A stretch of 64,000 nucleotides of DNA from Chitinibacter sp. FCG-7 (GTDB lineage Bacteria > Pseudomonadota > Gammaproteobacteria > Burkholderiales > Chitinibacteraceae): positions 1,054,001 through 1,118,000 of the forward strand of contig NZ_CP157355.1 in NCBI RefSeq assembly GCF_040047665.1, in the 5' to 3' direction. A program made the position numbers and the translations under genes. The first letter of the stretch is position 1; each line of letters opens with the position of its first letter. Below are positions 9,120 to 17,387 of the stretch, piece after piece. Below the pieces are notes generated by a model. That model saw only the letters and a list, made by a program, of their open reading frames with translations, made no database searches and had not been told where the DNA came from.

Positions 9120-10571
9120 TTATCGGAATTGGGCTACCTGAAGATACTGTGATACCCCATACATTCCACGCCAACTAAATCCCGACTCGCCCGATTGCAG
9201 CAAGGAAAAACCAGCCCTACCCAGCAGCGAAGTAGCGGTTTGGCTAGCCGTATTGCTGCGTAATATTTGCAATGGGCTATTCAGTACTGCCAGTTCTTGT
9301 TGAGAGCTGGACACACTGCCCCCCAATTGATCTACAGCGTCGTTAAAGAGCTGGTTAACCGCATCAGTCCTCGCTAAGGCCTGCTGGCTCAGCCGAGTTT
9401 CATTCACCACCAGCTTGCCATCCTGCGCCGTCGTAATGCCAAGATCATTCAGCGACAAACGCTCATTGCCCAGGCCTGTGGCCAGATTATTCAGCACCCC
9501 CTCCAGCCGGTTGATTTCACGCCGCGCCAGACCCGATGCACCAGCACCATTTTCTGCAGCATTGACCGCGTTTAATTGCTCCCGCGCCTGATTGACCCGC
9601 CCTATCAGCTGGGAAATATTCTTGCCCAACTGCGCGGCATCGCGGTTTAGCGTGACATTCGCCTCGCCGGTCTGCAACAAATCCAGCTGCAAATTGCTGG
9701 CGCTATCGCGCACACGATTGCTGGTACTGCGGATTTCCCGGCCATCAATCTGCACGCGCGCATCCTGTGCAACCCGGCTGGCGGCTGCCGCCTGATTGCT
9801 ATCAATCGCCAGCGTGGCCAGATTACCCGTTGCAGTAGCCCCCTGATTGGTCTGGGCGGTAATGGTGAACGCCTGTGCCGCGCCCAACGCCGCACTCTCC
9901 AGCTGCAAGCGTGCGCCTGCAGCGTCTTCAATGGCACTCGCCTTCAAACCCGGCTGAGCCTGGCTGATTTTCCTTGCTACATCACCCAGCGTATCGCTGG
10001 CGGCAACGTCAATCGTGATGCGTGACTCTTCACGTTGCGATGTACCGCCTGCGCCCAGCGCGCCAAACTGAATAGTCAACCGTCCCTGCCCGACCAATTC
10101 ATCCTTATTGGCCAAATTGCCACTCTGGCTTAACTGCCCTTGCGCCAATTGCTCAATCCGCACGTTTTGCAGCGCACGGGGCTCGCCGCCGCCAATGGCC
10201 TGAGCCTTCAGAATATCGGGTGCACTCGAGCTGGCTTGTAATGGATTTCGCGCTGCGGGTGCGGCCAGTGTTTTCAGCTCGGCATTCAAATTACTCATCG
10301 CCGACTGGACTCTAGCGGGCGTGGAGAGCGTGACCGAGGTGCTATCGGCGCGTTTTTGCTGAAAGTCAGTTGATAAACGATTGAACGAATCGGAATTATT
10401 CAGCCGCAGACTGGATGCGCCCAGCCTGTCCACCGCGCTGAGCTGGTAGATGCGATCCAGCAATTGGGATGACAAACCAGCAGACTGCGTGATTGAACCA
10501 CGGCCATAAATTGCGTCTGCGCCGCCGTAGCGCGAGTAAAAATCTGTGCGGCCAGATATACTATTTAGCAT
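9120..10571 (-). CDS. FliD-like (hook-associated protein 2) protein, solitary
   Basis: About 483 residues. The middle holds a FliD N-terminal-type pair, VRIEQLAQGQLSQSG and DTLGDVARKISQAQ (about 135-215), and the C-terminal half has FliD_C-like DARVQIDGREIRSTSNRV plus a long helix (KNISQLIGRVNQAREQLNAV). FliD caps the flagellar filament. Unusually, no flagellar gene is near, the N-terminus carries an extra 110-130 residues without similarity, and the last 40 residues differ from a normal FliD end. The ATG at 10571 follows AGGTG at a good distance; an ATG at 10577 and a GTG at 10580 are alternatives. It may be a flagellin-family adhesin or a specialised cap. Confidence 0.6.
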   Translation of the reverse strand: MLNSISGRTDFYSRYGGADAIYGRGSITQSAGLSSQLLDRIYQLSAVDRLGASSLRLNNSDSFNRLSTDFQQKRADSTSVTLSTPARVQSAMSNLNAELKTLAAPAARNPLQASSSAPDILKAQAIGGGEPRALQNVRIEQLAQGQLSQSGNLANKDELVGQGRLTIQFGALGAGGTSQREESRITIDVAASDTLGDVARKISQAQPGLKASAIEDAAGARLQLESAALGAAQAFTITAQTNQGATATGNLATLAIDSNQAAAASRVAQDARVQIDGREIRSTSNRVRDSASNLQLDLLQTGEANVTLNRDAAQLGKNISQLIGRVNQAREQLNAVNAAENGAGASGLARREINRLEGVLNNLATGLGNERLSLNDLGITTAQDGKLVVNETRLSQQALARTDAVNQLFNDAVDQLGGSVSSSQQELAVLNSPLQILRSNTASQTATSLLGRAGFSLLQSGESGFSWRGMYGVSQYLQVAQFR

Positions 10572-10685
10572 GGGCATCACCTGCCAATGCTCACGGATAT
10601 TTCCTACAAGACACAGGAAATCATCATCCAGAGCACCCTGCTTTATTTTACGCCATAACGTTTCAAAATCAATAGGTTATAGACC

Positions 10686-11447
10686 ATGTGCCAATTACTC
10701 GGCATGAATTGCAATACCCCTACCGATATTATTTTTTCCTTTGAAGGTTTCCGGCGTCGTGGCGGGCTAACCGATGAGCATTCCGACGGCTGGGGGATTG
10801 CCTTTTTCGAAGATCAGGGCTGCCGGCTGTTTCTGGATTACCTCCCGTCAATCTCCAGCCCGGTGGCCGATCTGGTGCGGGCCTATCCGATCAAAAGCAA
10901 AAATGTGATCGCCCATATCCGCAAAGCGACACAAGGGCAGATCAATCTGGCCAATACCCATCCTTTTGGCCGCGAGCTATGGGGACAACACTGGATTTTT
11001 GCACATAACGGCAATTTAAATACACTACCCACGCTGGAAAACAGCCGCTTTTTGCCGGTCGGCAGCACCGATAGCGAGCTGGCATTTTGTTATTTGCTCA
11101 ATCAGCTGGCGCTGCGCTTTTCGACCCAGCCCGACTTGCTCACGCTACGCGAGGCAATTGCGGGCTTGAGCGCCGAGCTGGCGCAACTAGGGACTTTCAA
11201 TTTTCTGCTCTCCAACGGCCAAGCGCTCTTTGCCCACTGCAGCACCAAGCTGCACTATCTGGTACGGCAAGCGCCATTTAGCCACGCTCATTTAAGCGAT
11301 ACCGATCTGGCGGTGGATTTTTCCCGAGAAACAACCCCCAACGATAGAGTGGCGATGATTGCCACCGAACCACTGACCGATAATGAAAACTGGATCGCAA
11401 TGCATAGTGGGCAGCTACTGATGTTTGTGGACGGCCAGACCACCTAG
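10686..11447 (+). CDS. Class II glutamine amidotransferase (YafJ-like)
   Basis: A 253-residue Ntn-type amidotransferase. Cys2, exposed after removal of Met1, is the expected nucleophile (MCQLLGMN), and the conserved HSDGWGIAFF and IAHIRKATQG stretches plus THPF and AHNGNL form the glutaminase site. It releases ammonia from glutamine. The YafJ/EgtC-type proteins lack a synthetase domain, so the acceptor is unknown; EgtC hydrolyses a gamma-glutamyl intermediate in ergothioneine synthesis, but no other ergothioneine gene is seen here. Its stop codon is part of the dispersed element at 11437-11494. Confidence 0.85.
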   Translation: MCQLLGMNCNTPTDIIFSFEGFRRRGGLTDEHSDGWGIAFFEDQGCRLFLDYLPSISSPVADLVRAYPIKSKNVIAHIRKATQGQINLANTHPFGRELWGQHWIFAHNGNLNTLPTLENSRFLPVGSTDSELAFCYLLNQLALRFSTQPDLLTLREAIAGLSAELAQLGTFNFLLSNGQALFAHCSTKLHYLVRQAPFSHAHLSDTDLAVDFSRETTPNDRVAMIATEPLTDNENWIAMHSGQLLMFVDGQTT

Positions 11448-11494
11448 GGTATATGCGTAAAGGGCAATACCAAAAATAGCTACAGCCATATACC
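11437..11494. repeat. Dispersed element copy 2
   Basis: AGACC (one mismatch), six bases, GGTAT at 11448 and ATACC at 11490, exactly 42 bp apart. The element fills almost the whole 48-bp gap between two convergent genes and includes one stop codon. Its right end, CTACAGCCATATACCCC, is close to the family consensus. Confidence 0.8.
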
Positions 11495-11495
11495 C

Positions 11496-12575
11496 CTAAG
11501 CAGCAAATTGATGCAGATTCAATAGGGCAAAAACCCGGTCGTCAAAATATTCACCTTTTTCATCCAGCTGGCGCAACATCGGCGCAAGCCGCTCCAGCGG
11601 TAGCTGATTGTGCGAAAAGCGATCGCGCACGGTTTTGAGGCTTTGCGCACGGGACGCCAGTTGCGCACGCCTGGCTTCCATTTCCTTGCGCTCACGCCGA
11701 TGCCCCCCCAGCGACAGATTCAGCCAGAGGATCAAGGGCACCGCCAGCAGCCAGAGCTCCATCAGCAAACAGGCAATCGCCCCCATCGACAAACCCAGAT
11801 ACCAGACCTGATCGATGTGTTCGATCTCCGGAAACAGCACCGACATCGTCGGCCAGCGGCGCTTGAGCATGGAACGGATACGGCTATCATCGCCCGCGTC
11901 GCGCTTTTTGCGCGCCAGCGCAGCATCCAAGGCCAGACTGATGTACCACTGGGTGACAACGCGGCAATGCAGCCAATCCTGTTCCAGATATTGCTGCATT
12001 TTGTCGTGCAGCTGTGTACAAAAATCCTCACTCGACAAGGGCGGCACCGAGTCATCATAAGGATCTTTGATCGAATGCTGCACGGTCAAAGGATAACCGG
12101 CAATTTCAATCAACATCTGCCGCCGGGCACTCATCAACTCGGCAGGGATTTTCAAGTCCGGATCGTCAAGGCGGATATATTGCTGAATCAGCTGATCCAG
12201 CGGCTCGAATGGCGGATGCGTACCGGGGTGGGTACGCATTTCTTTGCGGATACGCTCCACTTCGGCCAGCACGGCACGGCCAGTGGGCGCTGCCTCGGGC
12301 ACCCAAGGCATACGAACCAGCGTTTCAGCCTTGTACAAGGCTTCGTCATAATGCCTGAAGTAGGCTTCGTAATAAGCCGCCATTTCCTTGTCGTCGCGGC
12401 TGCTATCGCCCGACATCAGGGGTTTGGTCGGCGGAACACGACGCAGATCGGTGGCCAGACGGTTCGCCAACGATTCCAGTTCGGGGGCAACGCCAGCACG
12501 GGCAAAGATGGGATCAAGCTCGTGTCGCTTGTTCCGCCAATCTTCCAGCGTTTTCCAGATACTCCAATCGGCCAC
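11496..12575 (-). CDS. Conserved membrane protein, function unknown
   Basis: A 359-residue protein that I do not recognise. It begins MADWSIWKTLEDWRNKRHELD, is rich in Arg, Glu and aromatic residues, and has a hydrophobic hairpin at about 263-295 (two short membrane helices) followed by a coiled-coil-like basic segment (about 298-330). It is the last gene of a likely minus-strand operon: the polyphosphate:AMP phosphotransferase gene ends 84 bp upstream. This context suggests a role in polyphosphate or c-di-GMP physiology, which is inference only. Confidence 0.65.
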   Translation of the reverse strand: MADWSIWKTLEDWRNKRHELDPIFARAGVAPELESLANRLATDLRRVPPTKPLMSGDSSRDDKEMAAYYEAYFRHYDEALYKAETLVRMPWVPEAAPTGRAVLAEVERIRKEMRTHPGTHPPFEPLDQLIQQYIRLDDPDLKIPAELMSARRQMLIEIAGYPLTVQHSIKDPYDDSVPPLSSEDFCTQLHDKMQQYLEQDWLHCRVVTQWYISLALDAALARKKRDAGDDSRIRSMLKRRWPTMSVLFPEIEHIDQVWYLGLSMGAIACLLMELWLLAVPLILWLNLSLGGHRRERKEMEARRAQLASRAQSLKTVRDRFSHNQLPLERLAPMLRQLDEKGEYFDDRVFALLNLHQFAA

Positions 12576-12659
12576 ATTACTCTCCCTGTCTGGCCTCTAT
12601 TTTAACGTTGAAGCCGCACAAAAGGAGAGTTATCGCCGCAAAGTGTGCAGTGCCATTAT

Positions 12660-14174
12660 TTACTTAGCATTGTTCTTGCGTTTTTTGGCAGTGGCCGCCA
12701 GCGCCGCCTCGATGCGCTCGCACAGATGCCGTAGCACTTCAAGCCGCGCATGGTATTTATTATTGGCGCCGACCAGATGCCAGGGCGCAACCTGGGTGCT
12801 GGTACGCTCGATCAGATCGCTACCTGCCTCGATATACGCATCCCATTTTTCCCGGTTACGCCAATCTTCATCGGTAATTTTAAACCGCTTGTATTCGATG
12901 GCCTCGCGCTCTTTAAAGCGGCGCAATTGCTCTTCATTGCTGATCGCCAGCCAGAACTTCACCACAATCACATTGGCAGTGCTGATTTGTGCTTCGAAAT
13001 CGTTGATTTCACCATACGCCCGCATCCAGTCGGCACGGCTGGCAAAACCTTCGACACGCTCGACCAGCACACGCCCATACCAGGAGCGATCAAACAGCGT
13101 AATCTGCCCGTGCGGTGGCAAATGCCGCCAGAAACGCCACAAATAAGGTTGCGCTCGCTCCTCTTCGGTCGGTGCTGCAATCGGCACGGTACGATACTGC
13201 CGGGCATCAAGTGCCGCAGTAATCCGGCGAATCGCCCCACCTTTGCCCGCCGCATCCATGCCTTCAAACACACAAACAACCGAATGCTGCTTGAAATCGG
13301 GATGGCGCGTCAGGCCATTCAAGCGCCCTTGCAGCACTTCCAGCTGCTCGCTGTAGTGCGCCTTATCCAGATCGGTATCGAGTACCAATTTGTCCAACAG
13401 GCGAACACCATCAATCGACGGCATCAATGGTGCAGCATCAACCCTTTTTTGCCGTACTGATTCGCGCTCCAGATGATGGCCAATAGCTTCGACAATATGC
13501 GTTGCAATCGTGATATTACGGTAGCGCTCATCGGTGCTTTCAATAACCCGCCAGGGCGCATCGGCCAGATTGGTACGCAACAGCAAATCCTGTTGCGAAG
13601 CCATCACTTCATCATAATGATCCAGAAACCACAGATCAGAGTCGTCAAAACGCCATGCCGTGCGCGGATCATTGGCCAGCTTTTTCAGGCGTTTTTTTAA
13701 TTGCTCTTTAGGTAAGTGCAACCAGAATTTCAGGATTAGCGCGCCTTCATCCGAGAGCATTTTTTCCAGGCGAATGATTTTGCCGACTTCATGCTCATAG
13801 CTCACCGAATCGGGGTTCGAGGTCAGTTGCTCCCACATCGGCCCGCTATACCAGCCACCAAACAGAATCGCCATTTTGCCTTTAGGCGGCAAAACACGCC
13901 AATAACGCCAATAAGGCGGACGGGCACGTTCTTCATCATTGGGAGCAGAAAAAGCATGCGTCGCAATATGCCGGGGGTCCATCCATTCGAGCAAGAGATT
14001 GGCCACCTGCCCGCGCCCGGCAGTTGGCACGCCGCCGAGCAGAACAATCAGGGGAAAATCACCACGCTCTTTGAGCTGGAACTGCATATTCAGCAACTTC
14101 TGCCGCAGCGTATCAGCGGCGGTCTTATATTGCTCCTTGCTCAGAGCATGCCCCAGTTCTGCGGCTGCGAACAT
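12660..14174 (-). CDS. pap: Polyphosphate:AMP phosphotransferase (two-domain PPK2)
   Basis: A 504-residue protein made of two tandem PPK2 modules, the layout of class II PPK2 enzymes that phosphorylate AMP to ADP with polyphosphate. The C-terminal module has an intact Walker A (FEGMDAAGKGGAIRR, about 285-299) and the DRSWYGRVLVERVEG lid/Walker B region. The N-terminal module has a degenerate loop (GGVPTAGRGQ) and GGWYSG instead of DRSWYG, as in known two-domain enzymes. The ATG at 14174 follows TGAGGG and is preferred to a TTG 15 bases upstream. It lies 25 bp after a response-regulator gene, so cotranscription is likely. Confidence 0.9.
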   Translation of the reverse strand: MFAAAELGHALSKEQYKTAADTLRQKLLNMQFQLKERGDFPLIVLLGGVPTAGRGQVANLLLEWMDPRHIATHAFSAPNDEERARPPYWRYWRVLPPKGKMAILFGGWYSGPMWEQLTSNPDSVSYEHEVGKIIRLEKMLSDEGALILKFWLHLPKEQLKKRLKKLANDPRTAWRFDDSDLWFLDHYDEVMASQQDLLLRTNLADAPWRVIESTDERYRNITIATHIVEAIGHHLERESVRQKRVDAAPLMPSIDGVRLLDKLVLDTDLDKAHYSEQLEVLQGRLNGLTRHPDFKQHSVVCVFEGMDAAGKGGAIRRITAALDARQYRTVPIAAPTEEERAQPYLWRFWRHLPPHGQITLFDRSWYGRVLVERVEGFASRADWMRAYGEINDFEAQISTANVIVVKFWLAISNEEQLRRFKEREAIEYKRFKITDEDWRNREKWDAYIEAGSDLIERTSTQVAPWHLVGANNKYHARLEVLRHLCERIEAALAATAKKRKNNAK

Positions 14175-14199
14175 GATATTTTCCCTCAATAGATCAATA

Positions 14200-15387
14200 T
14201 CAGAAGAGAATCACCGAGTCATCCAGATCGGATGGGCGCAGCGATGCCAGCTCGGTGTCTTCAATCACTAACTCGTTTAATACCGAAATCACGCCGGAAA
14301 ACTTCTCATCCAGGCTAAAGCCGGCTTCAAACAGATTGTCGGCATACAGGGCGCTGGCTTCGATCATAAAAGCCAACTCATTTTCCTGCGCGTCGGTCAA
14401 ACCAAAGCCCACCAGAGACGCTGAAAACTGGGTACGCAGATTATCAAACAGCTCGTGCGAAGCCGTTTGCTGGTATTTGTAATCTTTTTCAACCTGCCTG
14501 ACTACATCGGCAATGGCCGCCAGCGACTCGCGAATCTTCCGGCTCTGCGCTGCCATTCTTTGCTCAAGCACAATGCCATCAACACGGTGATCGGCAGCCT
14601 CGACCATAATGGCGATATGGTCGCGAATCCGGCCAATATAATCACCGTTTTCCCAGTTCAGATCCTTGATCTGTAAAGTCACTTTGGGATAGTTGATAAT
14701 CATGCGGCTGCCGTATTGGTAAATCCGCTCGCCTTCTTTCAGGCTAAGCAGCAATTCGGCCTCCAGCGGACTGGAGCGACCTTCGCTATTCAAAGTCTTC
14801 TGCTCGGTTTCGGTCCGGATTTGCGCTGAAACCTTGAGCTGGAAATGGCCAGCGCAATTGGAAACCAGCGCTTTAAGCAGGGCTTCGATATCGTGGCAAT
14901 CACTGGTGCGCTTCATGAAATCAATCACGCCGCCCATTTCACCACTATTAGAAATCGCCATCATGGCAATATTGGTCGCTTCCTGGAGCGACTGCTTCAA
15001 GCGCGATGCATCGGTAATTACCGAGCACAGCCGCTCGATTTTGAAAGCAATCGAAGCCAGATGCGCAGGCTTGACAATAAAATCGTCAGCGCCCACCGAG
15101 TAAGCCAGATCACGGTTTTCTGCCGAATCCTCTGCCGCCAGAAAAACAATCCGCGTATCAGGCAAGGACTCCAGAATTTGCTGGCACAGGTCAAAATCAG
15201 CCATGGTTGGCGTATTGGTATCAAGCACCACAATGTCTGGCGCATCCGCCAACACCTGCGGCAAAACGCCCTCGGCCAGCGCCAGTTGCTTGATCTCTCC
15301 CAGATGCTGCAAGGCCTGAGCGAGGTTGGCACTCAAACGTACATCACGATCAATGATCAAAATCCGTTTTCTGTTCATATCCTGCAT
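14200..15387 (-). CDS. Response regulator with uncharacterised C-terminal output region
   Basis: About 395 residues. An N-terminal receiver domain (about 5-125) carries the acidic pocket (LIIDRD), the phospho-acceptor Asp of VVLDTNTP (about residue 56) and the Lys of DDFIVKP. The remaining 270 residues match no DNA-binding or GGDEF/EAL motif; they contain SNSGEMGGVIDFMKR and a region resembling the central part of regulators found beside HD-GYP proteins. The ATG at 15387 follows CAGGG at eight bases. It sits between an HD-GYP gene (68 bp upstream) and the PPK2 gene (25 bp downstream), so it probably belongs to the same circuit. Its output is unknown. Confidence 0.75.
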   Translation of the reverse strand: MQDMNRKRILIIDRDVRLSANLAQALQHLGEIKQLALAEGVLPQVLADAPDIVVLDTNTPTMADFDLCQQILESLPDTRIVFLAAEDSAENRDLAYSVGADDFIVKPAHLASIAFKIERLCSVITDASRLKQSLQEATNIAMMAISNSGEMGGVIDFMKRTSDCHDIEALLKALVSNCAGHFQLKVSAQIRTETEQKTLNSEGRSSPLEAELLLSLKEGERIYQYGSRMIINYPKVTLQIKDLNWENGDYIGRIRDHIAIMVEAADHRVDGIVLEQRMAAQSRKIRESLAAIADVVRQVEKDYKYQQTASHELFDNLRTQFSASLVGFGLTDAQENELAFMIEASALYADNLFEAGFSLDEKFSGVISVLNELVIEDTELASLRPSDLDDSVILF

Positions 15388-15455
15388 GCTAAAGCCCTGA
15401 GCTGAAAGATGATTCAATAAAAATCCGATACCACAGTCATGCCGATGAGTGCGCT

Positions 15456-16679
15456 CTATCCTGATTCAAGCAAAAAGCGCGCGGTGTTGATTTGCCATTT
15501 TTGCGGGTTTTCATGCCCGACAATTTTGTCGGCCCCGCCTTTTCCCATCGGCCTGGCTAGGTCGATAATTTGTGGCGTGATATAGGCGTTTGATTTGGTA
15601 CTAAAAACCGCTTTGACGATGGGCTGCAGCATGGCCGCTTCATTCTGTTCGATCACCACCGCCAGACGGCCTGATTCAAGCCTGACCAGCGTGCCCACCG
15701 GATAAATACCGATCGTGCGCATAAATGCCTGTACCAGCTCGGGGTTGAAATGAAACTTGCTCCATTCCCATAATTTGCGCAGCCCTTCCGGGGCGGGCAT
15801 GCCTTTGTGGTAGCAGCGATCCGACGTAATCGCGTCATACACATCCACCACGGCCGCCATTTGCGCCATCTGGCTAATCTGCTCACCCGGCAGGCGGTGC
15901 GGATAACCCGTGCCATCCATGCGTTCATGATGATGCAGGGTAATATCGAGCGGAATGTCTTCCAGGCCATCGATCTGCCGCAAAATTTGCCAGCCTTCCT
16001 CCGGGTGCGTACGCATAATGGCAAATTCGGCTTCGGTGAGGCGGCCGGGCTTGTTCAGAATCTCGTTGGGGACTTTCATTTTGCCGGTATCGTGCAGCAG
16101 GCCACCGACGCCCGCGAGCCGGATCAGCTCTTTGTCCATTCCCATCGACTGGGCAAAAGTGACCATCAAAGTACACACGCTTACCGAATGCAAAAAAGTG
16201 TATTCATCCTTGTTTTTAATCGCACTCAAGCCCAGCAGCGCGCCGCTATTGCGCAGTACCGAATCGGTAATGTCTTCCACCACTTGCGCCACGCCATCAA
16301 GCTCAATGGCCTGCCCCAGCCGGACATCGCGCATCACCATACGTACGACATTGGTCGCCTGGCCATGAATTTTCTGTGCGCGCCCCATTTCCTGTGCAAA
16401 CGATACCTTGATGATTGGCGATGGCGCTTCGGCAATCTTGATCAATTGCGCATCGAGTTCGGCGTTAACTTCTTCCACCGTCGGCGCGTCAGGCATGTCC
16501 AGCCCACGACTGGTGTCGATGTAGACCTCGCGCACGCCGGTGGCAGCGATCTGGGCGATCGCGTTGTCATCGCTGATCAGAAATTTATTGCGCACGAAGG
16601 GATGATTCATCCAGTCCACATTCAGATCATGGATAAACATGCCAACGCGTATTGCTTCGGAGGGGATTTTTTTGATCAT
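15456..16679 (-). CDS. DUF3391/HD-GYP cyclic di-GMP phosphodiesterase
   Basis: A 407-residue cytoplasmic protein. The N-terminus IKKIPSEAIRVGMFIHDLNVDW is typical of the DUF3391 domain that precedes many HD-GYP domains. The HD motif is in LLHDTGKMKVP (about 196) and the GYP motif in HHERMDGTGYP (about 255-260), with normal spacing of about 60 residues, so it is probably an active c-di-GMP hydrolase. The ATG at 16679 is chosen by the family N-terminus; in-frame codons further upstream add a cysteine-rich segment not expected in the family. It is the first gene of the run leading to the response regulator, PPK2 and unknown membrane protein. Confidence 0.88.
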   Translation of the reverse strand: MIKKIPSEAIRVGMFIHDLNVDWMNHPFVRNKFLISDDNAIAQIAATGVREVYIDTSRGLDMPDAPTVEEVNAELDAQLIKIAEAPSPIIKVSFAQEMGRAQKIHGQATNVVRMVMRDVRLGQAIELDGVAQVVEDITDSVLRNSGALLGLSAIKNKDEYTFLHSVSVCTLMVTFAQSMGMDKELIRLAGVGGLLHDTGKMKVPNEILNKPGRLTEAEFAIMRTHPEEGWQILRQIDGLEDIPLDITLHHHERMDGTGYPHRLPGEQISQMAQMAAVVDVYDAITSDRCYHKGMPAPEGLRKLWEWSKFHFNPELVQAFMRTIGIYPVGTLVRLESGRLAVVIEQNEAAMLQPIVKAVFSTKSNAYITPQIIDLARPMGKGGADKIVGHENPQKWQINTARFLLESG

Positions 16680-16890
16680 GTCGACTGCAGGCAATTTTTT
16701 ATCAGTGTAGAACATGATCGAATGTGGTGCAGCGCGGATTCTGTCTGGATAATTATTACAGCAGCTTGAGCAATGAAAGCATTGGCAGATGGCAGGATGA
16801 ATGATTTGACACGAAACCGACAAGGATCACTGCTATCATAAGCCTGCACTTTTCCGCGTCTTACGTCTTTCACCCACGGAGCTTCCTACT

Positions 16891-17283
16891 ATGAGTTTAT
16901 TCGACACCCTGGCATCACAAGTTCTCGGCGGCAGCGAGCAGAGCAGCGCACTGGCGGGTTTGCTGGAATCACAGGGCGGTGTAGCCGGCCTGATCGAGAA
17001 ATTCCAGAATGGCGGTCTGGGCGAAATTGCTCAATCGTGGATTTCAACGGGTAGCAATCTGCCGATTTCAGCCGAGCAGATCGAGTCAGTGCTAGGCAAT
17101 GAAACCATTGCCAATCTGGCTTCCCAGTTTGGCGTTGACCCGCAACAGGCGGCAAGCCAGCTCTCTGCAGTGCTGCCCCAATTAATCGACGGCCTGACGC
17201 CAAATGGTGAATTGCCCGCTGGCGGCAGTGGCGATTTGCTCAGTGCAGGGCTGGACTTGCTCAAGGGTAAATTATTCGGCTAA
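16891..17283 (+). CDS. yidB: YidB-family protein (DUF937)
   Basis: A 130-residue protein whose LLESQGGVAGLIEKFQNGGLGEI opening, SWISTGSN and ISAEQIESVLG segments and Gly-rich end are characteristic of the YidB/DUF937 family. Its function is unknown. GGAG lies nine bases before the ATG. It is divergent from the HD-GYP gene and followed by a dispersed element that begins in the stop codon. Confidence 0.9.
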   Translation: MSLFDTLASQVLGGSEQSSALAGLLESQGGVAGLIEKFQNGGLGEIAQSWISTGSNLPISAEQIESVLGNETIANLASQFGVDPQQAASQLSAVLPQLIDGLTPNGELPAGGSGDLLSAGLDLLKGKLFG

Positions 17284-17340
17284 TACACTGAGGTGTATAG
17301 TACCGCAAGCCAAGCCAGCATTGGCATTCAGAGCAATACC
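17283..17340. repeat. Dispersed element copy 3 (one mismatch per half-site)
   Basis: ATACA, six bases, TGTAT at 17294 and ATACC at 17336: the same 11- and 42-bp spacing as the exact copies, with one mismatch in each of the left half-sites. The CAGAGCAATACC end equals that of the copy at 62500. It lies directly after the yidB stop and before the terminator. Confidence 0.6.
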
Positions 17341-17341
17341 T

Positions 17342-17366
17342 AAGGCCGACGTTCAAGTCGGCCTTT
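17342..17366. terminator. Terminator between yidB and the PMT gene
   Basis: AAGGCCGAC, GTTCAA loop, GTCGGCCTT followed by a T run, between two convergent genes. Confidence 0.85.
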
Positions 17367-17387
17367 TTGTTTCAGCACTACTGTCAC

